From: Pseudomonadota bacterium
GTDB taxonomy: Bacteria > Pseudomonadota > Alphaproteobacteria > SHVZ01
Assembly: GCA_016195085.1 (NCBI GenBank)
Contig: JACQAG010000022.1
Span: 74,700 to 138,699 of the forward strand
Reading direction: 5' to 3'
DNA length: 64,000 bases
The notes under the pieces are model-generated. The model was not told where the DNA came from, made no database searches, and saw only the letters and a list, made by a program, of their open reading frames with translations. Each line of letters starts with the position of its first letter. The first letter of the stretch is position 1. This document shows positions 15,296-24,491 of this stretch, one piece after another. The translations under genes and the position numbers were made by a program.

Positions 15296-16048
15296 ATGAA
15301 CCAGATCGACTTGAAAGGCCGGGTCGCGGTGGTGACTGGCGGTGCCCGCGGCATCGGCTATGCCGTGGTTGAGCGGTTCCTCGCCTCGGGCGCCGCCGTC
15401 AGCCTCTGGGACATGGATGAGAGCGCGCTTGCCGATGCCGCCAAGTCATTGGGCCAATCCGAGCGTGTCGACACCAGGAAAGTCGACGTCACCAGCGAGT
15501 CGGCCGTCGCGGCGGCTGCCGGCGCGCTCGAAGCCTCGCGAGGCTCGGTCGATATTCTCGTCAACAACGCCGGCGTTACCGGCGGCAACAAGAAAACCTG
15601 GGAATACGATCCGGCCGAATGGCGCCAGGTGTGCGAGATCAATCTCATCGGCCCGTTCATCTGCTGCCGCGCGGTGATCCCCGGCATGGTCAAGCGCGGC
15701 TATGGCCGCATCGTGAACGTCGCCTCGGTCGCCGGCAAGGAAGGCAATCCCAACGCCTCGGCCTACAGCGCCTCCAAGGCGGGCCTCATCGGCTTGACCA
15801 AGTCTTTGGCCAAGGAACTGGCGCAGTCGGGCGTGATCGTCAACTGCATCACCCCGGCGGCGGTCAAGACCGACATCTTCAAGCAGATGACCCAGCAGCA
15901 CATCGACTACATGCTGTCCAGGATCCCGATGGGCCGCTTCGGCCAGGTGGAGGAGATTGCGGCGCTGGTCGCTTGGCTTGCCTCGCCCGACTGCTCATTC
16001 TCCACCGGTGCCGTCTTCGACGTCACCGGCGGCCGTTCGACCTATTGA
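15296..16048 (+). CDS. Short-chain dehydrogenase/reductase (SDR)
   Basis: The 250-residue protein is a classical SDR: nucleotide motif TGGARGIG near residue 14, NNAGVTG near residue 90, and the catalytic Ser-Tyr-Lys set in ASVAGKEGNPNASAYSASKAG. It ends GAVFDVTGGRSTY. It oxidises or reduces a hydroxyl group using NAD(P). The ATG at 15296 follows GAAGGGCGAGC; the frame is open upstream but without family similarity. It lies 10 bases before the VOC gene, so the two are probably co-transcribed, and it faces a sugar ABC importer. A sugar or sugar-acid dehydrogenase role is an inference from the neighbours. Confidence 0.9.
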   Translation: MNQIDLKGRVAVVTGGARGIGYAVVERFLASGAAVSLWDMDESALADAAKSLGQSERVDTRKVDVTSESAVAAAAGALEASRGSVDILVNNAGVTGGNKKTWEYDPAEWRQVCEINLIGPFICCRAVIPGMVKRGYGRIVNVASVAGKEGNPNASAYSASKAGLIGLTKSLAKELAQSGVIVNCITPAAVKTDIFKQMTQQHIDYMLSRIPMGRFGQVEEIAALVAWLASPDCSFSTGAVFDVTGGRSTY

Positions 16049-16058
16049 GGCGCCGAGA

Positions 16059-16445
16059 ATGCAACCGCAGCCGATGATCGCAGTTCGAGACGTGCGGGCG
16101 AGCAGCCGCTGGTATCAGCGGTTGCTCGGCTGCATGAGCGGCCATGGCGGCGAGGAGTACGAGCAACTGGTCGACGGCAAAGGGCAGCTCCTCCTCCAGC
16201 TTCATGACTGGGACGCGCACGAGCATCCGCATATGGGCGATCCCACGATCAAGCCCTACGGAAACGGCGTGCTCCTTTGGTTCGAGACCAAAGAATTCAA
16301 TGCCGCGGTCGCGCGCGCTCGAGCGATGTCGGCCGAAATCCTCGAGGGTCCGCTGGTCAATCCCAATGCGAAGCATCGCGAAATCTGGGTGCGGGATCCG
16401 GATGGCTATGTCGTCGTGCTCGCAACCGCCTATGGCGACGTTTGA
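16059..16445 (+). CDS. VOC-family (glyoxalase/bleomycin resistance-like) protein
   Basis: The 128-residue single-domain protein has the VOC fold pattern: MIAVRDVRASSRWYQRLLG at the start, KGQLLLQLHDWDAHEHPHMG, NGVLLWFETKEFNAAVARAR and REIWVRDPDGYVVVLATAYG. The first metal-ligand histidine of glyoxalase I is absent, so it is not a standard lactoylglutathione lyase. It may be a dioxygenase-like, isomerase or binding protein. It follows the SDR by 10 bases and probably shares its transcript. The convergent ABC permease gene ends 15 bases beyond its stop. Confidence 0.85.
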   Translation: MQPQPMIAVRDVRASSRWYQRLLGCMSGHGGEEYEQLVDGKGQLLLQLHDWDAHEHPHMGDPTIKPYGNGVLLWFETKEFNAAVARARAMSAEILEGPLVNPNAKHREIWVRDPDGYVVVLATAYGDV

Positions 16446-16460
16446 GCGCGCGGTAAGCCG

Positions 16461-17363
16461 CTATTCCTTGACCGCGCCGGTCAGGCTCGAGACGTAATGC
16501 TCGACGAAGAAGGAATACATGATCGCCACCGGCAGCGAGCCGAAGAGCGCGCCGGCCATCAGCGATCCCCAGTGGTAGACATCGCCCTCGACCAGCTGCG
16601 TCAGCACGCCGACCGGCACCGTCTTGTTCTCCGAGGATGAGACGAAGGTGAGCGCGTAGATGAACTCGTTCCAGGAGAGGGTGAAGGCAAAGATGAAGGC
16701 CGAGATCAGGCCCGGTATCGCCAAAGGCAGGGTGATCCGGGCCAGGATCTGAATGCGGCTGGCCCCATCGATCAACGCACACTCCTCCAGCTCATAGGGG
16801 ATGGACTTGAAGTAGCCCATCATCAGCCAGGTGCAGAACGGAATGAGGAAGGTCGGGTAGGTCAGGACGAGCGCCCAGATCGTATCGTAGAGCCCGAGCT
16901 CGACGACGATGGTGGCGAGCGGAATGAACAGGATGCTCGGCGGCACCAGATAGGCGAGGAAGATCAGGAGCCCGACCGTCTGCGCGCCGCGGAACCGAAG
17001 CCGGGTGATCGCATAGGCGGCGAGCACGCTGGCGAAGATCGACAGGAAGGTGGCCACCACCGAGACGATCATCGTGTTGATGAGCCAATCCGTGTAGTCG
17101 GTGTCGAACAGCAGCTTGTTGATGTTGGCCAGCGTCGGATGCTTGATCCAGAACGGGCTGTGCTCCGACAGATTGTAGAGCTCGTCGTTCGGCTTGAACG
17201 TGGTGACGCCCATCCAAACGAAGGGAAACAACAGCACGATCAGGAAGATCGAGAGCGGCAGGTAGACGGTGACCAGCCGGCGGGGCAAGGTCTCGAGATA
17301 GGCCATGCCGAGCGTGTCGGTGGCGCTGGGGCGAGCACCGGCGGTGACGGCGGCCTCAGTCAT
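16461..17363 (-). CDS. Sugar ABC transporter permease, MalG-like
   Basis: This is an inner-membrane subunit of a carbohydrate ABC importer (300 residues) with six predicted transmembrane segments. The EAA loop that docks on the ATPase reads YELEECALIDGASRIQILARITLP near residue 190. The last segment before the C-terminus, SFFVEHYVSSLTGAVKE, is typical of MalG-like partners. The ATG at 17363 overlaps the stop of the preceding permease gene (17356), implying translational coupling. It is the last gene of a four-gene transporter set on the minus strand. Confidence 0.92.
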   Translation of the reverse strand: MTEAAVTAGARPSATDTLGMAYLETLPRRLVTVYLPLSIFLIVLLFPFVWMGVTTFKPNDELYNLSEHSPFWIKHPTLANINKLLFDTDYTDWLINTMIVSVVATFLSIFASVLAAYAITRLRFRGAQTVGLLIFLAYLVPPSILFIPLATIVVELGLYDTIWALVLTYPTFLIPFCTWLMMGYFKSIPYELEECALIDGASRIQILARITLPLAIPGLISAFIFAFTLSWNEFIYALTFVSSSENKTVPVGVLTQLVEGDVYHWGSLMAGALFGSLPVAIMYSFFVEHYVSSLTGAVKE

Positions 17364-18303
17364 CCTTCTCTCCGTGCTGCCATTTGCGCCGCTGCAGGCC
17401 GAAATAGCTGAGCGCGGTGGCGGCAACGAGGAAGGGAATCATCGCCGTCGCGATGGCCGCACCCTCGCCGAGGCGGCCTCCGGGGATCGCGCGCTGGAAA
17501 GCGAGGGTTGCCATCAGATGCGTGGAGTTGACCGGACCGCCGCGGGTGATCGCGTAGACGAGCTGGAAGTCGGTGAAGGTGAACAAGACCGAGAAGGTCA
17601 GCACCACGGCCAAGATCGGCATCAACAGCGGCGCGGTCACGTGCCGGAAGCGCTGCCAATGCGAGGCGCCGTCAAGCGCGGCGGCCTCGTAGAGCGAGGG
17701 CGAGATGGTCTGCAGCCCGGCCAAGAGGCAGATCGCCACGAAGGGGATGCCGCGCCAGACATTGGCGACGATCAGCGAGGCCCGCGCGTGGCTCGGCACG
17801 CCGAGGAAATCAATGTACTGGGTGATCAGCCCCATCCGCTCCAGGATGTAGCTGATGATCGAGAACTGCGCGTCGTAGATCCACCAGAACGCCAGCGCCG
17901 AGAGCACCGTCGGAACGATGTAAGGAAGCAGCACGATCGCCCGGATCAGCGCCTTGAACGGCATGTTGTGGTTCAGGAGGATCGCTAGCCAGAGGCCAAG
18001 GGCGAATTTTGCGACGGTTGCGATGAGCGTGTAGAGAAAGGTGTTGAACACCGACAGCCAGAACACCCCGTCACCGGCGAGCGAGACATAGTTCTCGAAC
18101 TCGATGAAGATCCCCGGGCCGCCGATCCTGGTGTCGGTGAAGCCGAGCCAGACGCCGAGACCCAAAGGATAGGTCAAGAACATCAGCAACAGACCCGCCG
18201 CGGGCAGCATGAACAGGAACGACAGCACATTGCGATCGTCGAGCCAGCGCAGAATACGTTGGCCCGGCGCGACCGCGATGGGGTGAACCAGCGTCGCCAT
18301 CAT
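17356..18303 (-). CDS. Sugar ABC transporter permease, MalF-like
   Basis: The first permease of the carbohydrate importer has 315 residues and several transmembrane helices (LSFLFMLPAAGLLLMFLTYP near residue 28). The EAA loop is YEAAALDGASHWQRFRHVTAP near residue 213. It pairs with the overlapping MalG-like permease and the binding protein encoded 87 bases upstream. Two adjacent ATG codons (18303 and 18300) could both serve as start. No glucose- or maltose-specific feature is visible. Confidence 0.92.
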   Translation of the reverse strand: MMATLVHPIAVAPGQRILRWLDDRNVLSFLFMLPAAGLLLMFLTYPLGLGVWLGFTDTRIGGPGIFIEFENYVSLAGDGVFWLSVFNTFLYTLIATVAKFALGLWLAILLNHNMPFKALIRAIVLLPYIVPTVLSALAFWWIYDAQFSIISYILERMGLITQYIDFLGVPSHARASLIVANVWRGIPFVAICLLAGLQTISPSLYEAAALDGASHWQRFRHVTAPLLMPILAVVLTFSVLFTFTDFQLVYAITRGGPVNSTHLMATLAFQRAIPGGRLGEGAAIATAMIPFLVAATALSYFGLQRRKWQHGEKDD

Positions 18304-18390
18304 TCCTTCCTCGGCAATTCGACCGGATCGAGTATCGGGATCCGGCGCGACGTTCGCGCCGGATCGGCGTCCTTCAATCCTGCCGGCGGA

Positions 18391-19710
18391 CTAGATCTTG
18401 TAATAACGCTCCGTCCGCTTCTGCGCCTCGGCGGCGGCGTCCTTCGGCGATTTGTCGCCGCTGCACACGGACGCGAACATGTCGACCACGATGTAATCCG
18501 CGAGCGCGCTGGCCGAGGCGTAACCGAGGCTGCCGGAATAGCCGAGCCAGAGACATCGATTGATGACGTCGCGGAACGGCGTGATCTTCGGGTCCGAGGT
18601 CCAGATCTTGTTTTTCTCGTAGTACTTGAGCGGGTGACCCCAATAGCCGATCGCGGCTTCGAGGAAGGGGTCGAGCTGCTCCTTCTCCATCATGAAGCGG
18701 ATGTAGTCCTTCGCCGCATTGGGGAATTTGCAGTATTTGAACAACATCGCCGAGACCATGGTGCAGATCTCGCCGGGCTTGCCCGCCGGTCCGATCGGGT
18801 AGGGCGCGTGATCCATATCCTCGGCGATCGCCTTCAAGGCCGGATCGGTCGAGTTCTTCGCGACGTAATAGATCGAGATACCATTCAAGGTGGCGCTGAT
18901 CTGCCCGTCGAGGAACGCCTTGTTGTTGCTGGGGTCGAGCCAGGACAAGGTGCCGGGAATCATCAGCGGGTAGAGCTGCTTGGCATATTCCAGGGCGGCG
19001 ATTGTCTCCGGCGCGTTGATGACGACGTTGTCCTTGTCATCGACGAGCTTGCCGCCGTACCCCCAGAGCATCCAATGCACGAAGGTATTGCCGTCGCCCA
19101 CCGCGTGGCCGAGGGCGAAGCCGACCGGCTTGGTCTTCTCCTTGGCCGCCTGGGCGAATTTGAGGAAGCCCGGGAAATCCAGCGGCATGGTGTCGAACCC
19201 GGCGGCCTTCACCATGGATTTGCGATAGTTCAACTTGCCGCCGGCGGCGCCGAGCGGTACCTGGATCCAGTTGTTGCCGCGCTTGCCGTATTTCTGCGCG
19301 AGCGGATACCATCCGTCGTATTTCGCCCCGAGATAGTTGGCGACGTCGTTCTGAACGACCAGCTTGTCCGGGAACTGATGGGCGAGATCGTGCCAGCCAT
19401 AGACGACATCCGCGCCCTTGCCGACATTGGCCGAGACCGCGGTCTTCGGCACTAGATCTTCCCAACCCTCGAAGTCGATCTTTACCTCGATGCCGGTCTG
19501 CTGCTGGAACTTCTTGGTGTTCTCGATGAACTGCGTCTCATCGCCCTGGACGAACTTCGAGGGCCGCATGACGCGGAGCTTGGCGCCCTTCTCGGGGACG
19601 ACTTTCCACTCGGTCGCCTGCGCCTCGGCTCGGCCGGGCAAGCCCAGCGCGCCGCCGGCAGCGGCGCCGGCACCGATCTTGAATACGTCGCGTCTCGAAA
19701 AGTCGCTCAT
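18391..19710 (-). CDS. Extracellular sugar-binding protein, family 1, with Tat signal
   Basis: The 439-residue protein begins MSDFSRRDVFKIGAGAAAGG, a twin-arginine signal, so it is exported folded to the periplasm. The mature protein is a family 1 solute-binding protein (VYGWHDLAHQFPDKLVV, WLDPSNNKAFLDGQISATLN, and FPNAAKDYIRFMMEKEQLDPF). It captures the ligand for the permeases encoded downstream. It sits 37 bases after the ATPase gene. The ligand is probably a sugar, sugar acid or polyol; the neighbouring dehydratase and dehydrogenase suggest a sugar acid. Confidence 0.92.
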   Translation of the reverse strand: MSDFSRRDVFKIGAGAAAGGALGLPGRAEAQATEWKVVPEKGAKLRVMRPSKFVQGDETQFIENTKKFQQQTGIEVKIDFEGWEDLVPKTAVSANVGKGADVVYGWHDLAHQFPDKLVVQNDVANYLGAKYDGWYPLAQKYGKRGNNWIQVPLGAAGGKLNYRKSMVKAAGFDTMPLDFPGFLKFAQAAKEKTKPVGFALGHAVGDGNTFVHWMLWGYGGKLVDDKDNVVINAPETIAALEYAKQLYPLMIPGTLSWLDPSNNKAFLDGQISATLNGISIYYVAKNSTDPALKAIAEDMDHAPYPIGPAGKPGEICTMVSAMLFKYCKFPNAAKDYIRFMMEKEQLDPFLEAAIGYWGHPLKYYEKNKIWTSDPKITPFRDVINRCLWLGYSGSLGYASASALADYIVVDMFASVCSGDKSPKDAAAEAQKRTERYYKI

Positions 19711-19747
19711 CGTGTAAATCCTCCCAAAGTTCGTTGCGGCACGGGGC

Positions 19748-20818
19748 CTATAGATGCTTGCCCGTGCTTAGGTCGAAAAGATGCACGCTGTCGAGCCGCG
19801 GCTGCAGGCGGATCGCCTGGCGCGGCTTGAACTCATGGCGCTCGGCGAAGACGGCGCAGACCGTCGCCCCGGCGATGGTCGAGAAGACGAGGGTGTCGGC
19901 GCCCGTCGGCTCCACCACCTCGACCTCGGCATCGACGCCGCCGCCATTGCTGGCGAGGCTCAAATGCTCCGGCCTGACGCCGTAGGTGACCTTATGGCCG
20001 TCGCCGGCCTCGACGCTAGCGGGCGCCGGCAGCTTGGTCCCGTCCGCCGTCTCCACCCAGATGCTGTTCCCCTGCCGGTGAAGCGTGCCGGTGAAGAAGT
20101 TCATCGCCGGCGAGCCGATGAACCCGGCAACGAAGATGTTGGCGGGATGGTCATAGAGCTGGAGCGGGCTGCCGATCTGCTCGACGATGCCGTCATGCAT
20201 GACAACGATGCGGTCGGCCATGGTCATGGCCTCGACCTGATCGTGGGTGACGTAGACCGAGGTGGTCTTCAGTCGCTGATGCAGTGCCTTGATTTCGGTG
20301 CGCATCTGCACGCGCAGCTTGGCATCGAGATTGGACAAGGGCTCGTCGAACAGGAAAACCTGCGGATCGCGCACGATCGCGCGTCCCATCGCCACGCGCT
20401 GGCGCTGGCCGCCGGAGAGCTGGCGCGGATAGCGGTCCAGGAACGGCGTCAGCCCAAGGATGTCGGCCGCCTCGCGCACGCGCTTGTCGATCAGCGACTT
20501 CTCGGCCTTTCTCAGCTTCAGGCTGAAGGCCATGTTGTCGTAGACCGACATATGCGGATAGAGCGCGTAGTTCTGGAACACCATGGCGATGTCGCGGTCC
20601 TTCGGAGGAACGTCGTTCACCACGCGCCCGCCGATGTGGATTTCGCCCTCGGTGATCTGCTCGAGGCCGGCAATCATCCTAAGCAGGGTCGACTTGCCGC
20701 AACCCGATGGACCGACCAGCACGACGAACTCGCTGTCGCCGATGTCGATGTCGACGCCATGAATGACTTTCGTCTGGCCAAACGCCTTATGGACGCCGCG
20801 AATGTCTACGGTAGCCAT
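19748..20818 (-). CDS. ABC transporter ATPase, UgpC/MsmK type
   Basis: The 356-residue energy subunit of the carbohydrate importer has Walker [10 protein letters not shown] near residue 36, Q-loop [11 protein letters not shown] near 80, signature LSGGQRQR near 134, Walker [17 protein letters not shown] near 154 and the switch histidine in VTHDQ. A C-terminal TOBE regulatory domain follows, with GVRPEHLSL. It is the first transporter gene of the minus-strand set. ATPases of this type often serve several importers, which matters because the importer at 53882-57035 has none of its own. Confidence 0.93.
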   Translation of the reverse strand: MATVDIRGVHKAFGQTKVIHGVDIDIGDSEFVVLVGPSGCGKSTLLRMIAGLEQITEGEIHIGGRVVNDVPPKDRDIAMVFQNYALYPHMSVYDNMAFSLKLRKAEKSLIDKRVREAADILGLTPFLDRYPRQLSGGQRQRVAMGRAIVRDPQVFLFDEPLSNLDAKLRVQMRTEIKALHQRLKTTSVYVTHDQVEAMTMADRIVVMHDGIVEQIGSPLQLYDHPANIFVAGFIGSPAMNFFTGTLHRQGNSIWVETADGTKLPAPASVEAGDGHKVTYGVRPEHLSLASNGGGVDAEVEVVEPTGADTLVFSTIAGATVCAVFAERHEFKPRQAIRLQPRLDSVHLFDLSTGKHL

Positions 20819-20979
20819 GGGCCTCCCTGTCGAAGCATGGGCGGCGCTGTTCTCATTGTTGATCGCCGCCCGGGGGTGATAACTGCTTGCCTACTTTAGC
20901 CTTTCCTTCATGGGGCGGACAACCCTTGATGGCTGGCCTTGATGGCTGGGTGGTCAGCCTGCGGCCGCGGGGGTGGATG

Positions 20980-22056
20980 CTAGGAGGGAGTGAGGATCAC
21001 CCCCTCCTTGACCCTCCCCTGAGCCGGCGCCCGGCGCCCGGAAAGAAAGGCTTGGTTGACGCAATTGCGCAACTGGCCCTGGGTCAAATAGGCGAGCGCG
21101 GTCTCCACGCCCTTGCGCCGGGCATCGAGCTGGCTCGCCTTGCTCGACCAGGCGGAGTGCGGCGTCAGGATCAGCCGACCGCGCTGCCAGGGCAGGTCTT
21201 GGGCGAAGGCATGGACGAGCTTGCCACCTGCTGCGGGCGGCTCCTCTGGCAGCACGTCGAGGGCGGCGGCGGCGATCAGACCCTGCTCGAGGGCCTGGGC
21301 GAGCGCGTCCGTATCGACGATGGCACCCCGAGCGGTGTTGATCAGGATCGCATCAGGGCGCATGGCGCGAAATTCCGGCATGCCGATGAGGCGGGTCGTC
21401 TCAGGCGTCAAGTGCGCGTGCAGGCTCACCACATCCGCCTCGGCCAAGAGATCGTGCAGCCGCTCGAACCGGGTGACCCCGAGCGCAATCTCCTGGCCGG
21501 AGGGCACATAGGGGTCGTAACCCAGGAGCTCGAAGCCGAACGCCTTGGCGCGAAGCAGGGTTGCGGTGCCGATCCGGCCCATGCCGACAGCGCCGAACCG
21601 GGTGCCGCGTACCCTGCGGATGGTCGGTGCCAAGGACCAATGCCAGCCCTTCACCGGGTCGGCCTTGAGCTGGGTGTGGCTGGCCACGATGCCGCGGGTC
21701 AAGGACAGCATGAGGGCGATCGCGTGGTCCGCTACTTCCGAGGTGCCGTAGTCCGGCACATTGCAGACCGGGATCCCGGCGCGTCCGGCGGCCTCGATAT
21801 CGATGTGGTCGAAGCCGACGCCGCAGCGAACGATCTGCCGACACTTGAACAGCCGGGCGACGGTGCCGGCGTCGATCGGCACGCCATGCCAGCATAGGAT
21901 CGCATCGGCCGATTGCCAGGCCTCGTTCGGAATCCGATCGGCGGCATGCTCCCGGAACAAGCGCCAGGCCACCTTGCTGCCTGCCGCCTCGCGCTCGACG
22001 ACGGCGTCATCGGTGTACTGGAAATCCGGGACCAGGATGCTGAGCGGCTGCGTCAC
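20980..22056 (-). CDS. D-isomer-specific 2-hydroxyacid dehydrogenase with repeat-derived C-terminal tail
   Basis: The 358-residue NAD(P)-dependent dehydrogenase reduces or oxidises a 2-hydroxy acid such as glycerate or glyoxylate. The Rossmann motif is GAVGMGRIG near residue 160, the catalytic arginine is in LINTARGAIVDTDAL, and the histidine in LTPHSAWSS. The start is a GTG at 22056, one base after the stop of the dehydratase gene, so the two are co-transcribed. Homologues end soon after the LRNCVNQAFL segment; here about 15 extra residues ending RVKEGVILTPS are read from the palindromic repeat at 20981-21019, which seems to have replaced the original stop. Confidence 0.9.
   Translation of the reverse strand: MTQPLSILVPDFQYTDDAVVEREAAGSKVAWRLFREHAADRIPNEAWQSADAILCWHGVPIDAGTVARLFKCRQIVRCGVGFDHIDIEAAGRAGIPVCNVPDYGTSEVADHAIALMLSLTRGIVASHTQLKADPVKGWHWSLAPTIRRVRGTRFGAVGMGRIGTATLLRAKAFGFELLGYDPYVPSGQEIALGVTRFERLHDLLAEADVVSLHAHLTPETTRLIGMPEFRAMRPDAILINTARGAIVDTDALAQALEQGLIAAAALDVLPEEPPAAGGKLVHAFAQDLPWQRGRLILTPHSAWSSKASQLDARRKGVETALAYLTQGQLRNCVNQAFLSGRRAPAQGRVKEGVILTPS
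20981..21019. repeat. Palindromic repeat, copy 2 (end of the 2-hydroxyacid dehydrogenase gene)
   Basis: It matches the copy at 3035-3073. The stem arms are GGAGGGAGTGA and TCACCCCCTCC around a GGA loop, again with one A-C mismatch but at a different position. It supplies the last codons and the stop of the dehydrogenase on the minus strand and lies between that gene and the ABC importer genes, so its hairpin could affect read-through. Confidence 0.8.
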
Positions 22057-22057
22057 C

Positions 22058-23782
22058 TCAATGCGACTCCCGGAGCGGCGGCGTGCCGCTCTTGCCCACG
22101 AGGAAATCCAGATCGACGCCCTTGTCGGCCTGCAGCACGTGATCGACGTAGAGCTTGGCATAGCCGCGCTTGTGCGGGGTCTGGAAGCCCTTCCAAGCCT
22201 TGCGCCGGCGCGCCAGCTCCTGCTCGGTGACGTCGAGATGCAGGCGGCGCTTCTTGACGTCGAGCTCGACCATGTCGCCGTTCTGGACCAGCGCCAGCGG
22301 GCCGCCGGCCGCCGCTTCGGGGGCGACGTGGAGGACCACCGTGCCATAAGCGGTGCCGCTCATGCGCGCGTCGGAGACGCGCACCATGTCGGTGATGCCC
22401 TTCTTCAGGACCTTCGGCGGCAGCCCCATATTGCCGACCTCGGCCATCCCCGGGTAGCCCTTGGGGCCGCAATATTTGAGGACCATGACGCAGGTCTCGT
22501 CGATGTCGAGGTTCGGATCCTCGATGCGTGCGTGATAGTCCTCGATCGACTCGAAGACGACGGCACGGCCGCGATGCTTCATGAGATGGGGGGAGGCGGC
22601 AGACGGCTTGATGATGGCCCCCTGGGGACACAGATTGCCCCTCAAGACGGCAATGCCGCCCTGCTTCTTGAACGGCTTCTTCACCGGGAAGATCACCTCG
22701 CGGTTCCAGCAAGGCGCGTCCTTGCTGTTCTCCCAGATGGTCTTGCCGTTCACGGTCATCGCATCCTTGTGGAGGTAGTCGCCCATCTCGCGGATCACCG
22801 CGGGCAGGCCGCCGGCATAGTAGAAGTCTTCCATGAGGTATTTGCCGGACGGCATCAGGTTGACGATGCAGGGCACATCGTGGCCGAGCTTGTCCCAATC
22901 CTCGAGCGTGATGTTGATGCCCATCCGTCCGGCAAGCGCCAGCAGGTGGACGACCGCGTTGGTCGACCCGCCGATGGCGCCGTTGATGCGGATGGCGTTC
23001 TCGAAATTCTCGCGCTTCAGCACCTTCGACATCTTGAGGTCGAGCTTCACCATCTCGACGATGCGCCGGCCGACGAGATGCGCCAGCGCGTAGCGGCGGG
23101 CATCGGCGGCGGGAATGGCGGCATTCTCGGGCAGTCCCATGCCGATGCTCTCCACCATCGAGGCCATGGTGGAGGCGGTGCCCATGGTCATGCAGTGGCC
23201 GGCTGAGCGGGCATTGCCGGCTTCCGCGCTCATGAACTCCTCCAGCGTCATCGCGCCGGCCTTGACCATCTCGTCGAATTTCCAGGTGTGCGTGCCGGAG
23301 CCGATATCCTCGTTGCGGTACTTGCCATTCAGCATCGGCCCGCCGGAAAGCGCGACCGTAGGCAAATCGCAGCTCGCAGCCCCCATGAGCAGGGCAGGCG
23401 TGGTCTTGTCGCAGCCGACCAGGAGCACCACGCCGTCCATGGGCAGACCGCGGATCGACTCTTCGACGTCCATGCTGGCGAGATTGCGGAACAGCATCGA
23501 GGTCGGACGCAGCTGCGATTCCGAATTGGAGAACACCGGGAATTCCGCCGGGAAGCCTCCCGCCTCCCATACGCCGCGCTTCACCCGCTCGGCGATGAGG
23601 CGGAAATGCGCATTGCAGGGATTGAGCTCCGACCAGGTGTTGCAGATGCCAATGACCGGCCGGCCGTCGAACACATCGGCCGGCAGTCCCTGATTGCGCA
23701 TCCAAGAACGGTGGGCGAATCCGTCCTTATCCGCCTTGCCGAACCAATCCTGACTGCGAAGCTTCGATTTGCGAGCGGCCAT
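22058..23782 (-). CDS. IlvD/Edd-family dehydratase, pentonate/sugar-acid type
   Basis: The 574-residue Fe-S dehydratase removes water from a 2,3-dihydroxy acid to give a 2-keto-3-deoxy acid. It resembles the L-arabinonate/D-xylonate branch more than the isoleucine-valine enzyme: WFGKADKDGFAHRSWMRNQG near residue 13, GICNTWSELNPCN near 45, and cluster cysteines in VGCDKTTP and AGHCMTMGTASTM. VRVSDARMSGTAYGTVVLHV near residue 470 is the family C-terminal signature. It is the first gene of the probable operon that continues with the 2-hydroxyacid dehydrogenase and perhaps the importer. The exact sugar acid is unknown. Confidence 0.92.
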   Translation of the reverse strand: MAARKSKLRSQDWFGKADKDGFAHRSWMRNQGLPADVFDGRPVIGICNTWSELNPCNAHFRLIAERVKRGVWEAGGFPAEFPVFSNSESQLRPTSMLFRNLASMDVEESIRGLPMDGVVLLVGCDKTTPALLMGAASCDLPTVALSGGPMLNGKYRNEDIGSGTHTWKFDEMVKAGAMTLEEFMSAEAGNARSAGHCMTMGTASTMASMVESIGMGLPENAAIPAADARRYALAHLVGRRIVEMVKLDLKMSKVLKRENFENAIRINGAIGGSTNAVVHLLALAGRMGINITLEDWDKLGHDVPCIVNLMPSGKYLMEDFYYAGGLPAVIREMGDYLHKDAMTVNGKTIWENSKDAPCWNREVIFPVKKPFKKQGGIAVLRGNLCPQGAIIKPSAASPHLMKHRGRAVVFESIEDYHARIEDPNLDIDETCVMVLKYCGPKGYPGMAEVGNMGLPPKVLKKGITDMVRVSDARMSGTAYGTVVLHVAPEAAAGGPLALVQNGDMVELDVKKRRLHLDVTEQELARRRKAWKGFQTPHKRGYAKLYVDHVLQADKGVDLDFLVGKSGTPPLRESH

Positions 23783-23972
23783 CGGCGCGTTCTCCCTCGG
23801 GAACTGTCTTTGAACGGGATCGTCTATTGGGTGAGAAATCGAGAGGTGAGCTTAGTGAGGCAAGCCTTCCAGCACAATCGGAGCGGTACAAGACCGACCA
23901 TGCCCGCCGCACCTCGGCTGGCTCGACGCGCCTGCCACTACAATGAAGGAAGCTCGCCCGGCCGAGGCAGGC

Positions 23973-24491
23973 TCAAGAAGCGACGATGAGCTCGATCGAC
24001 TGCGCCTCGCGACCCTTCTGGGTCGGCACCACGGCCATGCGCACCCGCTGCCCCGGATCGAGGCTGGCGAGCCCGCAGCGCTGCAAGACGGCCACATGCA
24101 CGAATACGTCCTTGCCGCCGTCGTCGGCGACCACGAAACCGAAGCCACGGGTGGCGTTGAACCACTTCACTTCGCCATCGAGATTGGTGCGCTCGCCGAC
24201 CGGCCGCGGGGCGAAGTCGCGCGGCCTGGCCGGGCCCGCAGGACGCCTGGGTTGCGCGGTGGCGGTCGAGGTGTCGACCTCCAGGAGGCGGATCACCTGC
24301 GGCCCCTTCAGGCCCTGGGCGATGGCGCAGGTGACGGTGGCGCCCGGCGGCAACTCGGTTATGCCGGCAGTCTGCACGACCTTGGCATGCAGAAACGCAT
24401 CCGGAGTGCCGTCCTCAGGCGAGACGAAGCCGAACCCTTTGTCTGGATTAAACCACTTAACGGTGGCGCGAACCGCGGGACGCTCGTCCAT
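23973..24491 (-). CDS. Cold-shock protein with two cold-shock domains
   Basis: The 172-residue protein carries two CSDs joined by a basic, proline-rich linker. Domain 1 has ATVKWFNPDKGFGFVSPEDG near residue 10; domain 2 has GEVKWFNATRGFGFVVADDG near residue 104 and then VFVHVAVL. Each keeps the RNP1-like KGFGFV/RGFGFV motif that binds single-stranded nucleic acids. It likely acts as an RNA chaperone or regulator. The ATG at 24491 is chosen because domain 1 starts soon after; an ATG at 24524 would add 11 residues. It is divergent from dnaE with a long gap. Confidence 0.88.
   Translation of the reverse strand: MDERPAVRATVKWFNPDKGFGFVSPEDGTPDAFLHAKVVQTAGITELPPGATVTCAIAQGLKGPQVIRLLEVDTSTATAQPRRPAGPARPRDFAPRPVGERTNLDGEVKWFNATRGFGFVVADDGGKDVFVHVAVLQRCGLASLDPGQRVRMAVVPTQKGREAQSIELIVAS

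Noticed and set aside
22057-22347. Upstream extension of the 2-hydroxyacid dehydrogenase frame
   Set aside because: The segment is Arg/Ser/Trp-rich and overlaps the dehydratase in another frame; the GTG at 22056 right after the dehydratase stop is the sensible start.
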